64,000 bases of DNA from a virus: the IMG/VR virus record IMGVR_UViG_3300032236_001416, positions 1 to 64,000 of that record. One strand, given 5' to 3'. Both the position numbers and the translations under genes were made by a program. This document shows, piece after piece, positions 53,884-62,058 of the stretch. The notes beneath the pieces were generated by a model. That model did no database searches. It saw nothing but the letters and a program-made list of their open reading frames with translations, and was not told the DNA's origin. The stretch's first letter is position 1, and each line of letters opens with the position of its first letter.

Positions 53884-55088
53884 TGTACCTTTGTTGGATC
53901 AAAATTGTTTGATTCTACGGTTGCCATAACAGTATTTGAATTTCCATAAGTATCAGAAACAAATTGAATAATTGTATTACTGTGATCCAATTGTGGATCA
54001 TTAAACAAAGTTTTCAAACTATCTGGTATAGTTATTGAATTGAGTTCAGCTTGTTGTTTACCAAGTAATTCATCTGCACTTGTTTTTATAGAACCCGCCA
54101 AGTTTTCTATTGTAGCATTAACTTGACCAGGAATTGCTGCAACCTGTGCAGCAAATTGTTTTGCACCGTTCAAGAATCTTGTTATACAATCTTGTACGAT
54201 AGCCAAAAACCTTGCTGGTAAACTATTTAAGTATGCAACAATATCATTAATATTTTTAACTAAGTAATATATAGTTGATGCTATTTCAACATATTTAGCG
54301 GCATCTTTTATGAAATCATTAATATCTTCGAGTATGCCGGTAACTCTAGCATAAATTGTTGATGTTGTACCAGTAGGATCAAGGCCTATTGCTTTTACTA
54401 TTCCTCTAATTGCTGTAGTAATTGTATCATTTAATTTTTGAATCAACATAGCAATAATATTGGCAGCATTATTTTTGCCTTTTTTGATAGCACCCGTAAT
54501 TGCCGTAATTGGATTCAGAAGCCCCGTTAAACCAATGTCAAAATCAAGCCTATATCTAAAATCACAGACATGTGATATGTTTGTATTTGTTACTGAAATT
54601 CCAGTACCAGCAACTATACCTTGTGCTGATAATGACCATGATGGACCTTTACTTTTTCCATCACCAGTAACATAAGCTGGTTTTTCTGGTGATTTTTTTA
54701 TCTCAGCTTCTTTTGCGCTTCGATTTAATGATTGTTGTGATGTAGGAGAAACAACATCATTTGGAATAGTATTATTTGGAACGCTATAATCAAGTAATGC
54801 TTTTGGTATGTTTTTATTCCATCTTGGAATAATGTTTATCACAACAGGTCTTTGGAAATCTTCACCATCTTCAAAGAAACCTTGTACAATTGTTCCAACA
54901 GGAGGCACAGAAAATGTTGTACCTAGAGCTAACTGTACCCAAGGTAATGTTTCTGTTGGTCTTGGTGTTGCAGGATACATGTGTGATGGTATATACCACC
55001 TAACTTTACCTCGACCATAGTTTAAAGGATCATAGACGGATTCTACTACACCATAAACTAATTTATGTAACTGTTCATCAAAGTCCAT
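53874..55088 (-). CDS. 5N: gp5 N-terminal OB-fold hub protein without lysozyme domain
   Basis: A 404-residue protein. The first 95 residues (LVYGVVESVYDPLNYGRGKV, LPWVQLALGTTFSVPPVGTI, VQGFFEDGEDFQRPVVI) are the gp5/VgrG OB-fold that seats the spike on the hub. No lysozyme motif follows. Instead, residues 190-390 are mainly helical (long segments such as NIIAMLIQKLNDTITTAIRG and FLNGAKQFAAQVAAIPGQVN). The spike itself is the overlapping next gene. The protein probably bridges hub and spike. The function of the helical domain is unknown. Confidence 0.8.
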   Translation of the reverse strand: MDFDEQLHKLVYGVVESVYDPLNYGRGKVRWYIPSHMYPATPRPTETLPWVQLALGTTFSVPPVGTIVQGFFEDGEDFQRPVVINIIPRWNKNIPKALLDYSVPNNTIPNDVVSPTSQQSLNRSAKEAEIKKSPEKPAYVTGDGKSKGPSWSLSAQGIVAGTGISVTNTNISHVCDFRYRLDFDIGLTGLLNPITAITGAIKKGKNNAANIIAMLIQKLNDTITTAIRGIVKAIGLDPTGTTSTIYARVTGILEDINDFIKDAAKYVEIASTIYYLVKNINDIVAYLNSLPARFLAIVQDCITRFLNGAKQFAAQVAAIPGQVNATIENLAGSIKTSADELLGKQQAELNSITIPDSLKTLFNDPQLDHSNTIIQFVSDTYGNSNTVMATVESNNFDPTKVQWA

Positions 55089-56407
55089 TAATTTGTTCCT
55101 CCCGATTCTAACTGCTCTGAGTAACTATCTTTTGCTAATTCCATATATGTTTGATACATTGAATTTGATGGTTGTAAAACATGTCGTACAGCATTTATTA
55201 AATATTTACCAGAATAAAATTTATCCAATTCTCTTGTATCTCCATTTATAGTTAAAGAATATATATTCAAATTTATAGTCATACCAACTGTTAGATTAGG
55301 ATCACCAGGAACAGAAACTTTTAATAAAGTAAAATTAGATAACAACAATTGTGTTTTTCTGTGTGGTATATAATTTTCAACTGTGAAATCTTTAGGAACT
55401 GAACCAGGATTTTTTCCAGTAATGTCTTTATTGTTTGTTGAGTCCGAATTGGTTGCAGAAATTCTTGTAACACTTCTATAATTTTCAGTTAATTTTTTTC
55501 CAAATAAAGTTGCATCATTTATAATACCATATCCGTTAGATGGTTTGTTATTGTTAATATAATCCAAATAATTAAAATTTATAAGTTTTGATTGAGCAGT
55601 AATTGTATCAATCGTTATTAATTGATTTGCAAAAACGCCAGAATTTATTGCTTCCAAAGCATTAAAACTTTTAACATATTCTAATTGAAGTATGTCGTGC
55701 GTTTTTCTTTCTATATCTGTACCAACATTTGTTACATTATAATTATAATAGTTATAAGTATCTTGACTTCTTAATGTTCTTAAAGATTTGAAATTATAAC
55801 CGTTTTTATTTTCAAAAAATAACATATCGGCACCAGCCAAAGGTTGAGAAGCCGACCTTGCTCTAATTGATAACCAATTTATTGCCGCAAAAGGACTCTT
55901 TGTTTCTATATTGAATTCATAAAGACCTTGTGTATCTTCAATATCAATTTTTTTATCTTTAATCTTTAAAAAATCTGTTAATATGTATTTTACATATTTG
56001 TGTATTTCTTCGCCACCTTCGGGTCTAGGTCTTTGTACTTTAGATGATTCAGATTCCAAAAACTCTTTTGAACAAAAATGTAATTTTACATATTCTTCTG
56101 TCAGATGGCCTGTTGTTTTTTTATCAATAGCATATATGATAAAGTCACCAGAAGTATTTTCTTTTACACCACTGGTTCTACCAAAATTGATTTTAATTTT
56201 ACACAAATTCAATAATTGCCATCTTTGAACAATGGCTTGTGTGTCTCTTAGTGTTACATATCCAGATACTGTATCACCATATAAATCTTCAAAATAAGAT
56301 AGTTCAATAACCAATTCTTTAATTAAAAGAGGTTCTCCGTTTGTTGGATAAACGGTTACTTCATCTATGGATACACTTTGTGCATAATATATTTTATTTT
56401 CTGCCAT
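55088..56407 (-). CDS. Baseplate hub protein (gp27-like)
   Basis: A 439-residue protein. The N-terminal domain (EPLLIKELVIELSYFEDLYG, then GYVTLRDTQAIVQRWQLLNL) and a C-terminal barrel segment (PGDPNLTVGMTINLNIYSLT, KFYSGKYLINAVRHVL) have the two-barrel arrangement of tail hub proteins of the gp27/gpD/VgrG N-terminal class. Its location directly upstream of the gp5 OB gene, overlapping by one base (55088), fits a gp27 analogue that trimerises under the tail tube. Similarity to T4 gp27 proper is weak to my eye; the hub role is inferred from both features. Confidence 0.68.
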   Translation of the reverse strand: MAENKIYYAQSVSIDEVTVYPTNGEPLLIKELVIELSYFEDLYGDTVSGYVTLRDTQAIVQRWQLLNLCKIKINFGRTSGVKENTSGDFIIYAIDKKTTGHLTEEYVKLHFCSKEFLESESSKVQRPRPEGGEEIHKYVKYILTDFLKIKDKKIDIEDTQGLYEFNIETKSPFAAINWLSIRARSASQPLAGADMLFFENKNGYNFKSLRTLRSQDTYNYYNYNVTNVGTDIERKTHDILQLEYVKSFNALEAINSGVFANQLITIDTITAQSKLINFNYLDYINNNKPSNGYGIINDATLFGKKLTENYRSVTRISATNSDSTNNKDITGKNPGSVPKDFTVENYIPHRKTQLLLSNFTLLKVSVPGDPNLTVGMTINLNIYSLTINGDTRELDKFYSGKYLINAVRHVLQPSNSMYQTYMELAKDSYSEQLESGGTN

Positions 56408-56409
56408 GT

Positions 56410-57006
56410 TTAAACCATCAATTTCTTAAATTCAGATTCAAATTCATTAACATATATTTGATTTAATAGTTTAATATTTCTTTTAGATTCATTCAAATTT
56501 AATTCATATGTATAATAACTAACTGCTTTTTTTGTTGTTGTTATGGATACAACTCCAGTTGGTAAAGTATATGAGACTGTACCTTCAACAATCTGGTCGT
56601 AAGTATTTTCATCCACAATTACTGTATTTACTGTTGTGGTAAATGTATTGATATCATATTGTGTTAAAATTTTCTCATAATGATGTACTTCTGAATATGG
56701 ATTAAATTCTGTATACTTATCAATAATGTATTTGTTAAAATTGTTTGCACTTAGTGGCCAGTCCCATTGTGGATCAAGCATTTGATTTGCAAATAAAACA
56801 ATCCAATAACGATATGAATCTCCATAATACTTATGTGCAACAATTTCTGGAGTATCACCTTCTTGTATATCATATGTATAATACAGAAGTGGACTTTTTA
56901 ATACTTCTGGTATAATATTGGCACGAGCCAATAAATTTGTTAAAACTATGGCGTTTCCATTATAGTCGGTTGATAATATTTTTGGTAATGTATTAAAATA
57001 TTTCAT
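56410..57006 (-). CDS. 53: Baseplate wedge protein gp53
   Basis: A 198-residue protein with the gp53 hallmark IQEGDTPEIVAHKYYGDSYR, YWIVLFANQMLDPQWDWPLS (a LysM-like segment), followed by FNKYIIDKY and a beta-rich C-terminus. T4 gp53 has 196 residues, so the length agrees. It clamps adjoining wedges in the inner baseplate. It lies between gp48 and the hub gene, two bases from each. Confidence 0.92.
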   Translation of the reverse strand: MKYFNTLPKILSTDYNGNAIVLTNLLARANIIPEVLKSPLLYYTYDIQEGDTPEIVAHKYYGDSYRYWIVLFANQMLDPQWDWPLSANNFNKYIIDKYTEFNPYSEVHHYEKILTQYDINTFTTTVNTVIVDENTYDQIVEGTVSYTLPTGVVSITTTKKAVSYYTYELNLNESKRNIKLLNQIYVNEFESEFKKLMV

Positions 57007-57008
57007 TT

Positions 57009-57995
57009 TTAATAACCTTTTTCTATCATCTGTCTGTCGATGAGTTCTATTTCTTGGAAACTTAAATCCATAGTGGTTTGTACAGCATGGCCATCTTTAT
57101 GTGCCGACCAACCACTTGGTGCATAATTTATATCCACCGAAGTTAATACACAATCCGCTAATTGTAATATATTTTGATTTTGAAAAGCGTGTCCTACACC
57201 TGTATCAAGTTCATTACAAAAAGTTATATTAATAATTCCTGGTGGTTTATAGAAAAAACCAGCACTAGCATCAAGAATCGTTGGTGCAGCATAAGTTCTA
57301 AATGTTTTTATTATGTTTTTAACTTGTTCAGCTTCTTGTGCGGATCGTGGTGTAAAAGTAAAAGACATATTAAATGTTCTAAAATGTATACCTTGAAACA
57401 ACGCTTGAGCTTGAGGATTAAAAGCGTATCCTGCTTTGTTTAAAGCCAATTTAAGTGCTTCATTGTTAAGTATACTTTGTATACCAGTTGCAACTGCGCC
57501 TATACCAGGAACTGAAGTAGCGGCTCCAAGAATAGAGATTTCACCATATTCAGCAGCTTGATTGAACACCAATGTGTCTGGCATATACAAACTAACACAT
57601 GTTTTATAATCTTTTTGATTTTTTATGAAACCTCTAAATTTTGTTGCGGCTGTACCTACCGATGTGGCCGAATCGCTCATAAATTGACCAAGCTTATCAG
57701 CAAGAGTGTTCGTATTATATGCTTCTTCTATTGCTGTAACACCTTGTTTCACCGTACTTGCTCCAGATGTAAGTGCATCTTTTGCTCCGGTTTTAACTTT
57801 ATTAACTATATCATCTGAGAGTCCAACAGACCTTGCATCAAAAAAGTCAAATTGTATTCGATGGCCACCTTTAGAGCGACTTTGTAAGTCTGCTGGGTAT
57901 TGTAATTTACTAAAATCGTATTTGTTTACAGCCAAACTCTTTAGAGGACCAGTAATATTTTGTTGAAACCATGAAGGTTGTGTTTCTTCTGCCAT
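57009..57995 (-). CDS. 48: Baseplate tail tube cap protein (gp48-like)
   Basis: A 328-residue protein starting MAEETQPSWFQQNITG. A longer frame upstream to 58061 is rejected, because this ATG has a good ribosome-binding region (AAAGAG) and a late-promoter box lies between the two starts. It has KGGHRIQFDFFDARS, VSLYMPDTLVFNQAAEYGE and a C-terminal tube-like segment (FRTFNMSFTFTPRSAQEAEQ, VKNIIKTFRTYAAP). These fit gp48, the base on which the tail tube polymerises (T4: 364 residues). It is the first gene of the leftward baseplate operon. Confidence 0.82.
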   Translation of the reverse strand: MAEETQPSWFQQNITGPLKSLAVNKYDFSKLQYPADLQSRSKGGHRIQFDFFDARSVGLSDDIVNKVKTGAKDALTSGASTVKQGVTAIEEAYNTNTLADKLGQFMSDSATSVGTAATKFRGFIKNQKDYKTCVSLYMPDTLVFNQAAEYGEISILGAATSVPGIGAVATGIQSILNNEALKLALNKAGYAFNPQAQALFQGIHFRTFNMSFTFTPRSAQEAEQVKNIIKTFRTYAAPTILDASAGFFYKPPGIINITFCNELDTGVGHAFQNQNILQLADCVLTSVDINYAPSGWSAHKDGHAVQTTMDLSFQEIELIDRQMIEKGY

Positions 57996-58024
57996 TTTTC
58001 TCTTTGTAAAAAAGTTATATATAC

Positions 58025-58032
58025 TATTTATG
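58025..58032 (-). promoter_or_regulatory. Late-promoter-like box for the leftward baseplate operon
   Basis: The minus strand reads CATAAATA, 30 bases before the gp48 ATG. The same bases include the ATG of the divergent head completion gene on the plus strand (58030). Confidence 0.55.
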
Positions 58033-58464
58033 GCGTATTCTGGAACATTTAGACCTACCAATCCTCACAAATATGTTGGGGACCACACAAATATTATATA
58101 CCGCTCTTCATGGGAATGTAGAGTGATGAACTGGCTCGACAAAAATCCAAACATTTTATCGTGGGCTTCAGAAGAGGTAATCATCCCTTACAGGTCTCCT
58201 GTAGATGGTAAAGTACACAGATACTTTCCTGATTTTGTCGTTAAGTCCCGTGGTAGAGATGGTTCTTTGAAAACTATGATGCTTGAGGTTAAACCAAAGA
58301 AACAGACTATGGAACCAGAAAAAAAGAAACGGGTGACCAAACAATACATCAATGAAGTGGTCACATGGGGTGTCAATCAAGCCAAATGGAAGGCAGCAAC
58401 AGAATACTGCCTTGACCGTGGCTGGCAGTTTATGTTAATTACAGAAGACCACCTTGGCCTCTAA
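58030..58464 (+). CDS. 4: Head completion nuclease-like protein (gp4)
   Basis: A 144-residue protein matching T4-family gp4 (gp50/4): NPHKYVGDHTNIIYRSSWEC at the start, ILSWASEEVIIPYRSPVDGK, then PDF (67-69) and EVK (86-88), a PD-(D/E)xK nuclease-like arrangement, followed by PKKQ. gp4 is needed for the filled head to become competent for tail joining. It is the first gene of the rightward group. No Shine-Dalgarno sequence is visible before the ATG, and the start codon lies inside the divergent CATAAATA box. Confidence 0.87.
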   Translation: MAYSGTFRPTNPHKYVGDHTNIIYRSSWECRVMNWLDKNPNILSWASEEVIIPYRSPVDGKVHRYFPDFVVKSRGRDGSLKTMMLEVKPKKQTMEPEKKKRVTKQYINEVVTWGVNQAKWKAATEYCLDRGWQFMLITEDHLGL

Positions 58465-58475
58465 CTAAATAGTCC

Positions 58476-59096
58476 ATGACTATAAAACCATCAATACTTA
58501 CTACATTATCTGAACAAAAAGCCGAACTCAACTATCAAACTAATAGTCGAGAATCTTACAAATGGCTCATGCAGAAGATTGCTGCTCTCAGAAATCCAGC
58601 AGCTGCGTCTGCTGTTATGAGTAAAGAAACACATCGTTATGTAAGACCAACTGACCGCCAAAAGTTTTTGATGGGTGGTTTATACTTTTTTGTATATGAC
58701 CCTAAAGGTAAGGCAGAGTTGCCATATTATGATAGATTTCCTTTGGTTATACCACTTAAACGAACACCTGATGGTTTTATTGGACTTAACATACATTACC
58801 TACCACTTAGATATAGAATAAATTTCCTCAAAAAATTGTTACCATATGCTATATACAACGATGAAGATGAAATTAAGAGACTCCGAGTGACATATCCGAT
58901 GTTGGATGCGTCATCCAAACTAAAAGAATTCAGGCCTTGTCTCAAACAGTATCTTTATAGTCATGTCAAGTCCAGGATTTTATCGGTTGAACATAATGAG
59001 TGGGATATTGCCACATTTTTGCCGATACAACAATTTAAGAAAGCCAAACCACAAGAGGTATGGCAAGATTCAGTAAACGAAATAAGGAATTCATAA
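58476..59096 (+). CDS. Conserved-type protein of unknown function in the head/tail assembly group
   Basis: A 206-residue soluble protein. Notable segments are KFLMGGLYFFVYDPKGKAEL, PYYDRFPLVIPLKRTPDGFI and GLNIHYLPLRYRINFLKKLL, with a helical C-terminal half. The YYDRFPLV...GLNxHYLP pattern is familiar from T4-like genomes near genes 2 and 4, so a head-completion or DNA-end-protector-like role is possible, but I cannot assign it. It ends directly before the next gene's ATG (59097). Confidence 0.6.
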   Translation: MTIKPSILTTLSEQKAELNYQTNSRESYKWLMQKIAALRNPAAASAVMSKETHRYVRPTDRQKFLMGGLYFFVYDPKGKAELPYYDRFPLVIPLKRTPDGFIGLNIHYLPLRYRINFLKKLLPYAIYNDEDEIKRLRVTYPMLDASSKLKEFRPCLKQYLYSHVKSRILSVEHNEWDIATFLPIQQFKKAKPQEVWQDSVNEIRNS

Positions 59097-59639
59097 ATGG
59101 CCGCAACGATTAGTGCCTTTAAATCTAGTTTTACAACCGACTTAGCAAGACCGAGTCGGTTTGACGTTCTTATTCCTGTGCCTTTTATTTTAGTTGGTTC
59201 TCCAATAGTCGATAGTAGAAATTTAACTTATCGATGTGAAAATACACAATTACCAGGTAGAACGATTGCCACATTGGATCAGAAAACATATGGTCCAATT
59301 GAAAAGTTTCCTTATCTTGCTACTTACAACGATATTGATTTATCTTTTTATGTAGATGATGATATGAAACAAAAGTACTTATTTGATGCTTGGCTTGGTT
59401 ATATCAATACAAGTTCAACAAATAACTTTCTGTACAAAGATGAATATGCGACAACATTGACTATTAATCAGTATAATGTATCAAATCAAAAAACATACTC
59501 TGTTGATTTATTTGATGCATTTCCTATAGCCATAAATCAAATGGATTTGGATTGGAGTAATACAGATGCGGTACATAAAATATCTGTTACATTTGCCTAT
59601 ACTTACTGGAAGAACGATTCGTTACTCAGTAATTTTTAA
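59097..59639 (+). CDS. Tail-tube-fold protein (gp19 family; candidate gp54 initiator)
   Basis: A 180-residue protein aligning along its length with the T4 gp19 family: a DLARPSRFDVLIPVPFI opening, CENTQLPGRTIATLDQKTYG, DDMKQKYLFDAWLGYINTSS, and INQMDLDWSNTDAVHKISVT, FAYTYW at the end (T4: 'LQLDWDSNNEIQTFEVTLALDYW'). It is either the tail tube protein or the tube-fold baseplate initiator (gp54). I favour an initiator because it lies with gp4, gp26 and gp51, away from any sheath gene. No sheath gene is in the window to decide. Confidence 0.72.
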   Translation: MAATISAFKSSFTTDLARPSRFDVLIPVPFILVGSPIVDSRNLTYRCENTQLPGRTIATLDQKTYGPIEKFPYLATYNDIDLSFYVDDDMKQKYLFDAWLGYINTSSTNNFLYKDEYATTLTINQYNVSNQKTYSVDLFDAFPIAINQMDLDWSNTDAVHKISVTFAYTYWKNDSLLSNF

Positions 59640-59657
59640 TTATTAGAAGGAGTTATT

Positions 59658-60383
59658 ATGGCTTTACCAAAAATTGATACGCCAACGTATGAATTGACTT
59701 TACCATTATCAAAAAAGAGTATAAAGTTTAGACCATTCTTGGTCAAAGAACAAAAGAATCTTATGATGGCAATGGAAGATGACAACAAAGAATCGATTGA
59801 AAGGAACATTAAACAAGTTCTGACAAATTGTACTTTAACAGAAGATATAAACATTGAAGATTTACCTGTTACTGATATTGAATATTACTTTATCAACTTA
59901 CGTGCAAGGTCTGTAGGTGAGATTGTTGAAAACAAATATGTTTGTACAAATGAAGTAGATGAGAAACAATGTGGTAATAAAATGGAAGTTAAAATTAATT
60001 TGTTAGACATTCAGGTTGATGTTGATCCTTCTATGACTAATGATATTCAGATAACTGATAAAATTGTGTTGAAAATGAAATATCCTAAGTTTTCAATCAT
60101 TGAGAAGTTATCTAAAAAAGAATCGGCTGTTGAAGTTGCTTTTGATATTATGATTGATTCTATTGAAAGTATCTATGATGGCGAACAATTCTATTATGGT
60201 CACGAAACACCTAGAGAAGAAATGATGCAGTTTTTGGAATCATTGAGTCAAGACCAATTTTCTAAACTAGAATCTTTCTTTGAAAACCTACCAAAAATCA
60301 ACAAGAAAGTTGATATGAAGTGTTCTAAGTGTGGATTTGACCACACTATGAATTTGGAGGGACTCGAAAATTTTTTCGGGTAA
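59658..60383 (+). CDS. 26: Baseplate hub assembly protein gp26, likely tail-chaperone frameshift donor
   Basis: A 241-residue protein of the T4_baseplate (gp26) family: YELTLPLSKKSIKFRPFLVK, EQKNLMMAMEDDN, then DIEYYFINLRARSVGE. A likely zinc site is made by Cys96/Cys105 and the CxxC at 222-225. The gene has a strong ribosome-binding site (GAAGGAG). It ends Asn-Phe-Phe-Gly-stop. The last Phe codons are part of T_TTT_TTC, which could shift ribosomes to the -1 frame and give a 305-residue gp26-gp51 fusion. In T4, gp26 acts in hub assembly; the fusion here is inferred. Confidence 0.87.
   Translation: MALPKIDTPTYELTLPLSKKSIKFRPFLVKEQKNLMMAMEDDNKESIERNIKQVLTNCTLTEDINIEDLPVTDIEYYFINLRARSVGEIVENKYVCTNEVDEKQCGNKMEVKINLLDIQVDVDPSMTNDIQITDKIVLKMKYPKFSIIEKLSKKESAVEVAFDIMIDSIESIYDGEQFYYGHETPREEMMQFLESLSQDQFSKLESFFENLPKINKKVDMKCSKCGFDHTMNLEGLENFFG
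60371..60377 (+). promoter_or_regulatory. Candidate -1 ribosomal frameshift site (T_TTT_TTC)
   Basis: In the gp26 frame the codons are AAT TTT TTC GGG TAA. The heptamer T_TTT_TTC allows both tRNA-Phe to re-pair one base back. Reading then continues with CGG GTA ATA TTT TGT TAT GAT through the gp51 frame with no stop until 60572-60574. It lies four bases before the gp26 stop. I see no obvious stem-loop or pseudoknot immediately downstream. Confidence 0.65.
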
Positions 60384-60574
60384 TATTTTGTTATGATAAT
60401 TTGAAAAACTATTACAGGACTAATTTCTCACTAATGCAACATCATAAGTATTCTTTAACTGAATTGGAAAATATGATACCATGGGAAAGAGACATTTATA
60501 TTAATTTGTTAGTGCAATACATTGAAGAAGAAAATGAAAAAATAAAACAACAAAAAGCAGCAAGTAAACGATGA
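60377..60574 (+). CDS. 51: gp51-like baseplate hub assembly frame, probably reached by frameshift
   Basis: This open frame encodes 65 residues plus stop: FCYDNLKNYYRTNFSLMQHH, KYSLTELENMIPWERDIYIN, then a charged helix (EEENEKIKQQKAASKR). This matches the conserved gp51 pattern of marine T4-like phages. The first in-frame ATG (60434) lies in the middle of the conserved region and has no ribosome-binding site at usable spacing (the nearest AGGA is 14 bases away). The conserved residues before it (YDNLKNYYRTNF) can only be made by frameshift from gp26 or from a non-standard start. The stop overlaps the next ATG (ATGA). Confidence 0.72.
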   Translation, partial: RVIFCYDNLKNYYRTNFSLMQHHKYSLTELENMIPWERDIYINLLVQYIEEENEKIKQQKAASKR

Positions 60575-62055
60575 ACACACCAAGTACAGGTCTTCAACAA
60601 TATGGTGAAGGATTACTAAACAAATTTCAATCTAGTAAGATTGGAGAAATGTTTGGTGGAAAACCACGTAAAAAATATGATGATGATAACAGTAGAGAAT
60701 CTGTACAAAGTGGTAATAAAAAAGATGCAAAGTATACTACTGTTCCACAAGGAAAAGTTGAGAGATTAAAAGTAAACGAAACTGAATCAGACGTTTTGGC
60801 AACTATGTACAACTTTATGTCCAAAAATTATAAAAAAGATTTGGATAGATTAAAAAAAGAAAAGAAACATAGAAAAGAAATTGATGATTTTGAATATTTA
60901 AAAAATAAACAGTTGATTGCCGCACTAACTGGTAAAAAAGAAAAAACGAAAGATACAAAAAAAGGTAAAGGATTTAGTTTTGGTTCTTTGCTTAAAACTG
61001 GTCTTGCTATTGGTGGACTTCTTCTTATAGAAAAAGCCTTTGCTAAAATGGCTGAAATTGGCAAAGTTTCAGACGTTGCTGATGTATTAAAAACTACCAA
61101 GAAAAATGATTCGAATTCTCTTCCTGGTACACAAACCACACCTAGTTCTATGGATACAAGTCCGATGCGTACTCAAGGTATGTCAGGCAAAAGTCCTTGG
61201 GCTACCAAAGAAGCAAAAGAAGCTTTTGATTTTTTTATTGGCAAAGGTTATACCAAAGAAGCTGCAGCAGGTATTGTAGCAAGTTTGCAGGCTGAATCTG
61301 GTGCACATTTGGACACTAAAGCTCTTGGTGACAATGGTAAAGCTAGAGGTATCGCTCAATGGCAAGAAGCACGACAAAAGACTTTTAAAAAAATAGTTGG
61401 TAAAGATGTATTTGATGCATCACGTTTAGAACAATTAGGTCAAGTTGATTATGAACTTAAAAATACACACAAGAAAGCGGGCATAGCTGTAAATCAAGCT
61501 AAAACTGCTGGTGAAGCAGCTGTTATAATTGACAAAGATTATGAACAAAGCAAAGGCCTTCATACGAAAAAACGTATGGGTATTGCACAAGATTTGTTAG
61601 GTGCTTTTGGTGGTAATAAATCTATGAATATGGCTAATACACCAACAACTGTTCCACCAGTTCAACAACAAAGTAAAGTGTCAGGTGTTACAAAGTCATC
61701 AACACCAGTTTCAGCAGTAACAAAAACTGTAAAAAAAGAACCAACGATTAATACCAATATTAAACCTAGAAATCAACAAGATTTTAATAAATTAGTTACA
61801 CAAAGTATAGAAGAACAAAATCGTAAATCAGAAATGAGGTCAATGTCTGATTTGTTGAAAGAACAAGAACAAAAAAAATTAGTCAAACCTGAATCAAAAA
61901 ATCTTGTTCCTGATAAAAAAACATCTATGATGGATCGTATGAAACAACTTATCAGTAGTAATATCATTGTTATAGAAAAAGAAAAAATTGTTACTGAAGT
62001 GGCTGAATCAAATGACACTTCAATATTGTTTAATAAAATACAACAGCTGAGTTAA
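60571..62055 (+). CDS. Tail hub/tape-measure-like protein with tail-lysozyme domain
   Basis: A 494-residue protein. Residues 67-83 (KVNETESDVLATMYNFM) begin a charged helix. One hydrophobic segment lies at about 137-158 (LLKTGLAIGGLLLIEKAF). Residues 208-330 (SPWATKEAKEAFDFFIGKGY, AAAGIVASLQAESGAHLDTK, ARGIAQWQEAR) match the phage tail lysozyme (Phage_lysozyme2) domain, with Glu242 the likely catalytic acid. The rest is Gln/Ser/Lys-rich linker and C-terminal helix. It probably digests peptidoglycan during injection, taking the role of the lysozyme that is missing from gp5. It shares its N-terminal module with the next gene. Confidence 0.75.
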   Translation: MNTPSTGLQQYGEGLLNKFQSSKIGEMFGGKPRKKYDDDNSRESVQSGNKKDAKYTTVPQGKVERLKVNETESDVLATMYNFMSKNYKKDLDRLKKEKKHRKEIDDFEYLKNKQLIAALTGKKEKTKDTKKGKGFSFGSLLKTGLAIGGLLLIEKAFAKMAEIGKVSDVADVLKTTKKNDSNSLPGTQTTPSSMDTSPMRTQGMSGKSPWATKEAKEAFDFFIGKGYTKEAAAGIVASLQAESGAHLDTKALGDNGKARGIAQWQEARQKTFKKIVGKDVFDASRLEQLGQVDYELKNTHKKAGIAVNQAKTAGEAAVIIDKDYEQSKGLHTKKRMGIAQDLLGAFGGNKSMNMANTPTTVPPVQQQSKVSGVTKSSTPVSAVTKTVKKEPTINTNIKPRNQQDFNKLVTQSIEEQNRKSEMRSMSDLLKEQEQKKLVKPESKNLVPDKKTSMMDRMKQLISSNIIVIEKEKIVTEVAESNDTSILFNKIQQLS

Positions 62056-62058
62056 AAA

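Noticed and set aside
57996-58061. Longer gp48 start giving 22 extra residues (MVGLNVPEYAINSIYNFFTK)
   Set aside because: That extension overlaps the divergent gp4 gene and the late-promoter box and has no ribosome-binding site. The ATG at 57995 has a good upstream region and gives a normal gp48 N-terminus.
58476-59096. Assignment of the 206-residue protein as the DNA end protector gp2
   Set aside because: The position near gene 4 is suggestive, but I could not recall a clear motif match, so it was left unnamed.
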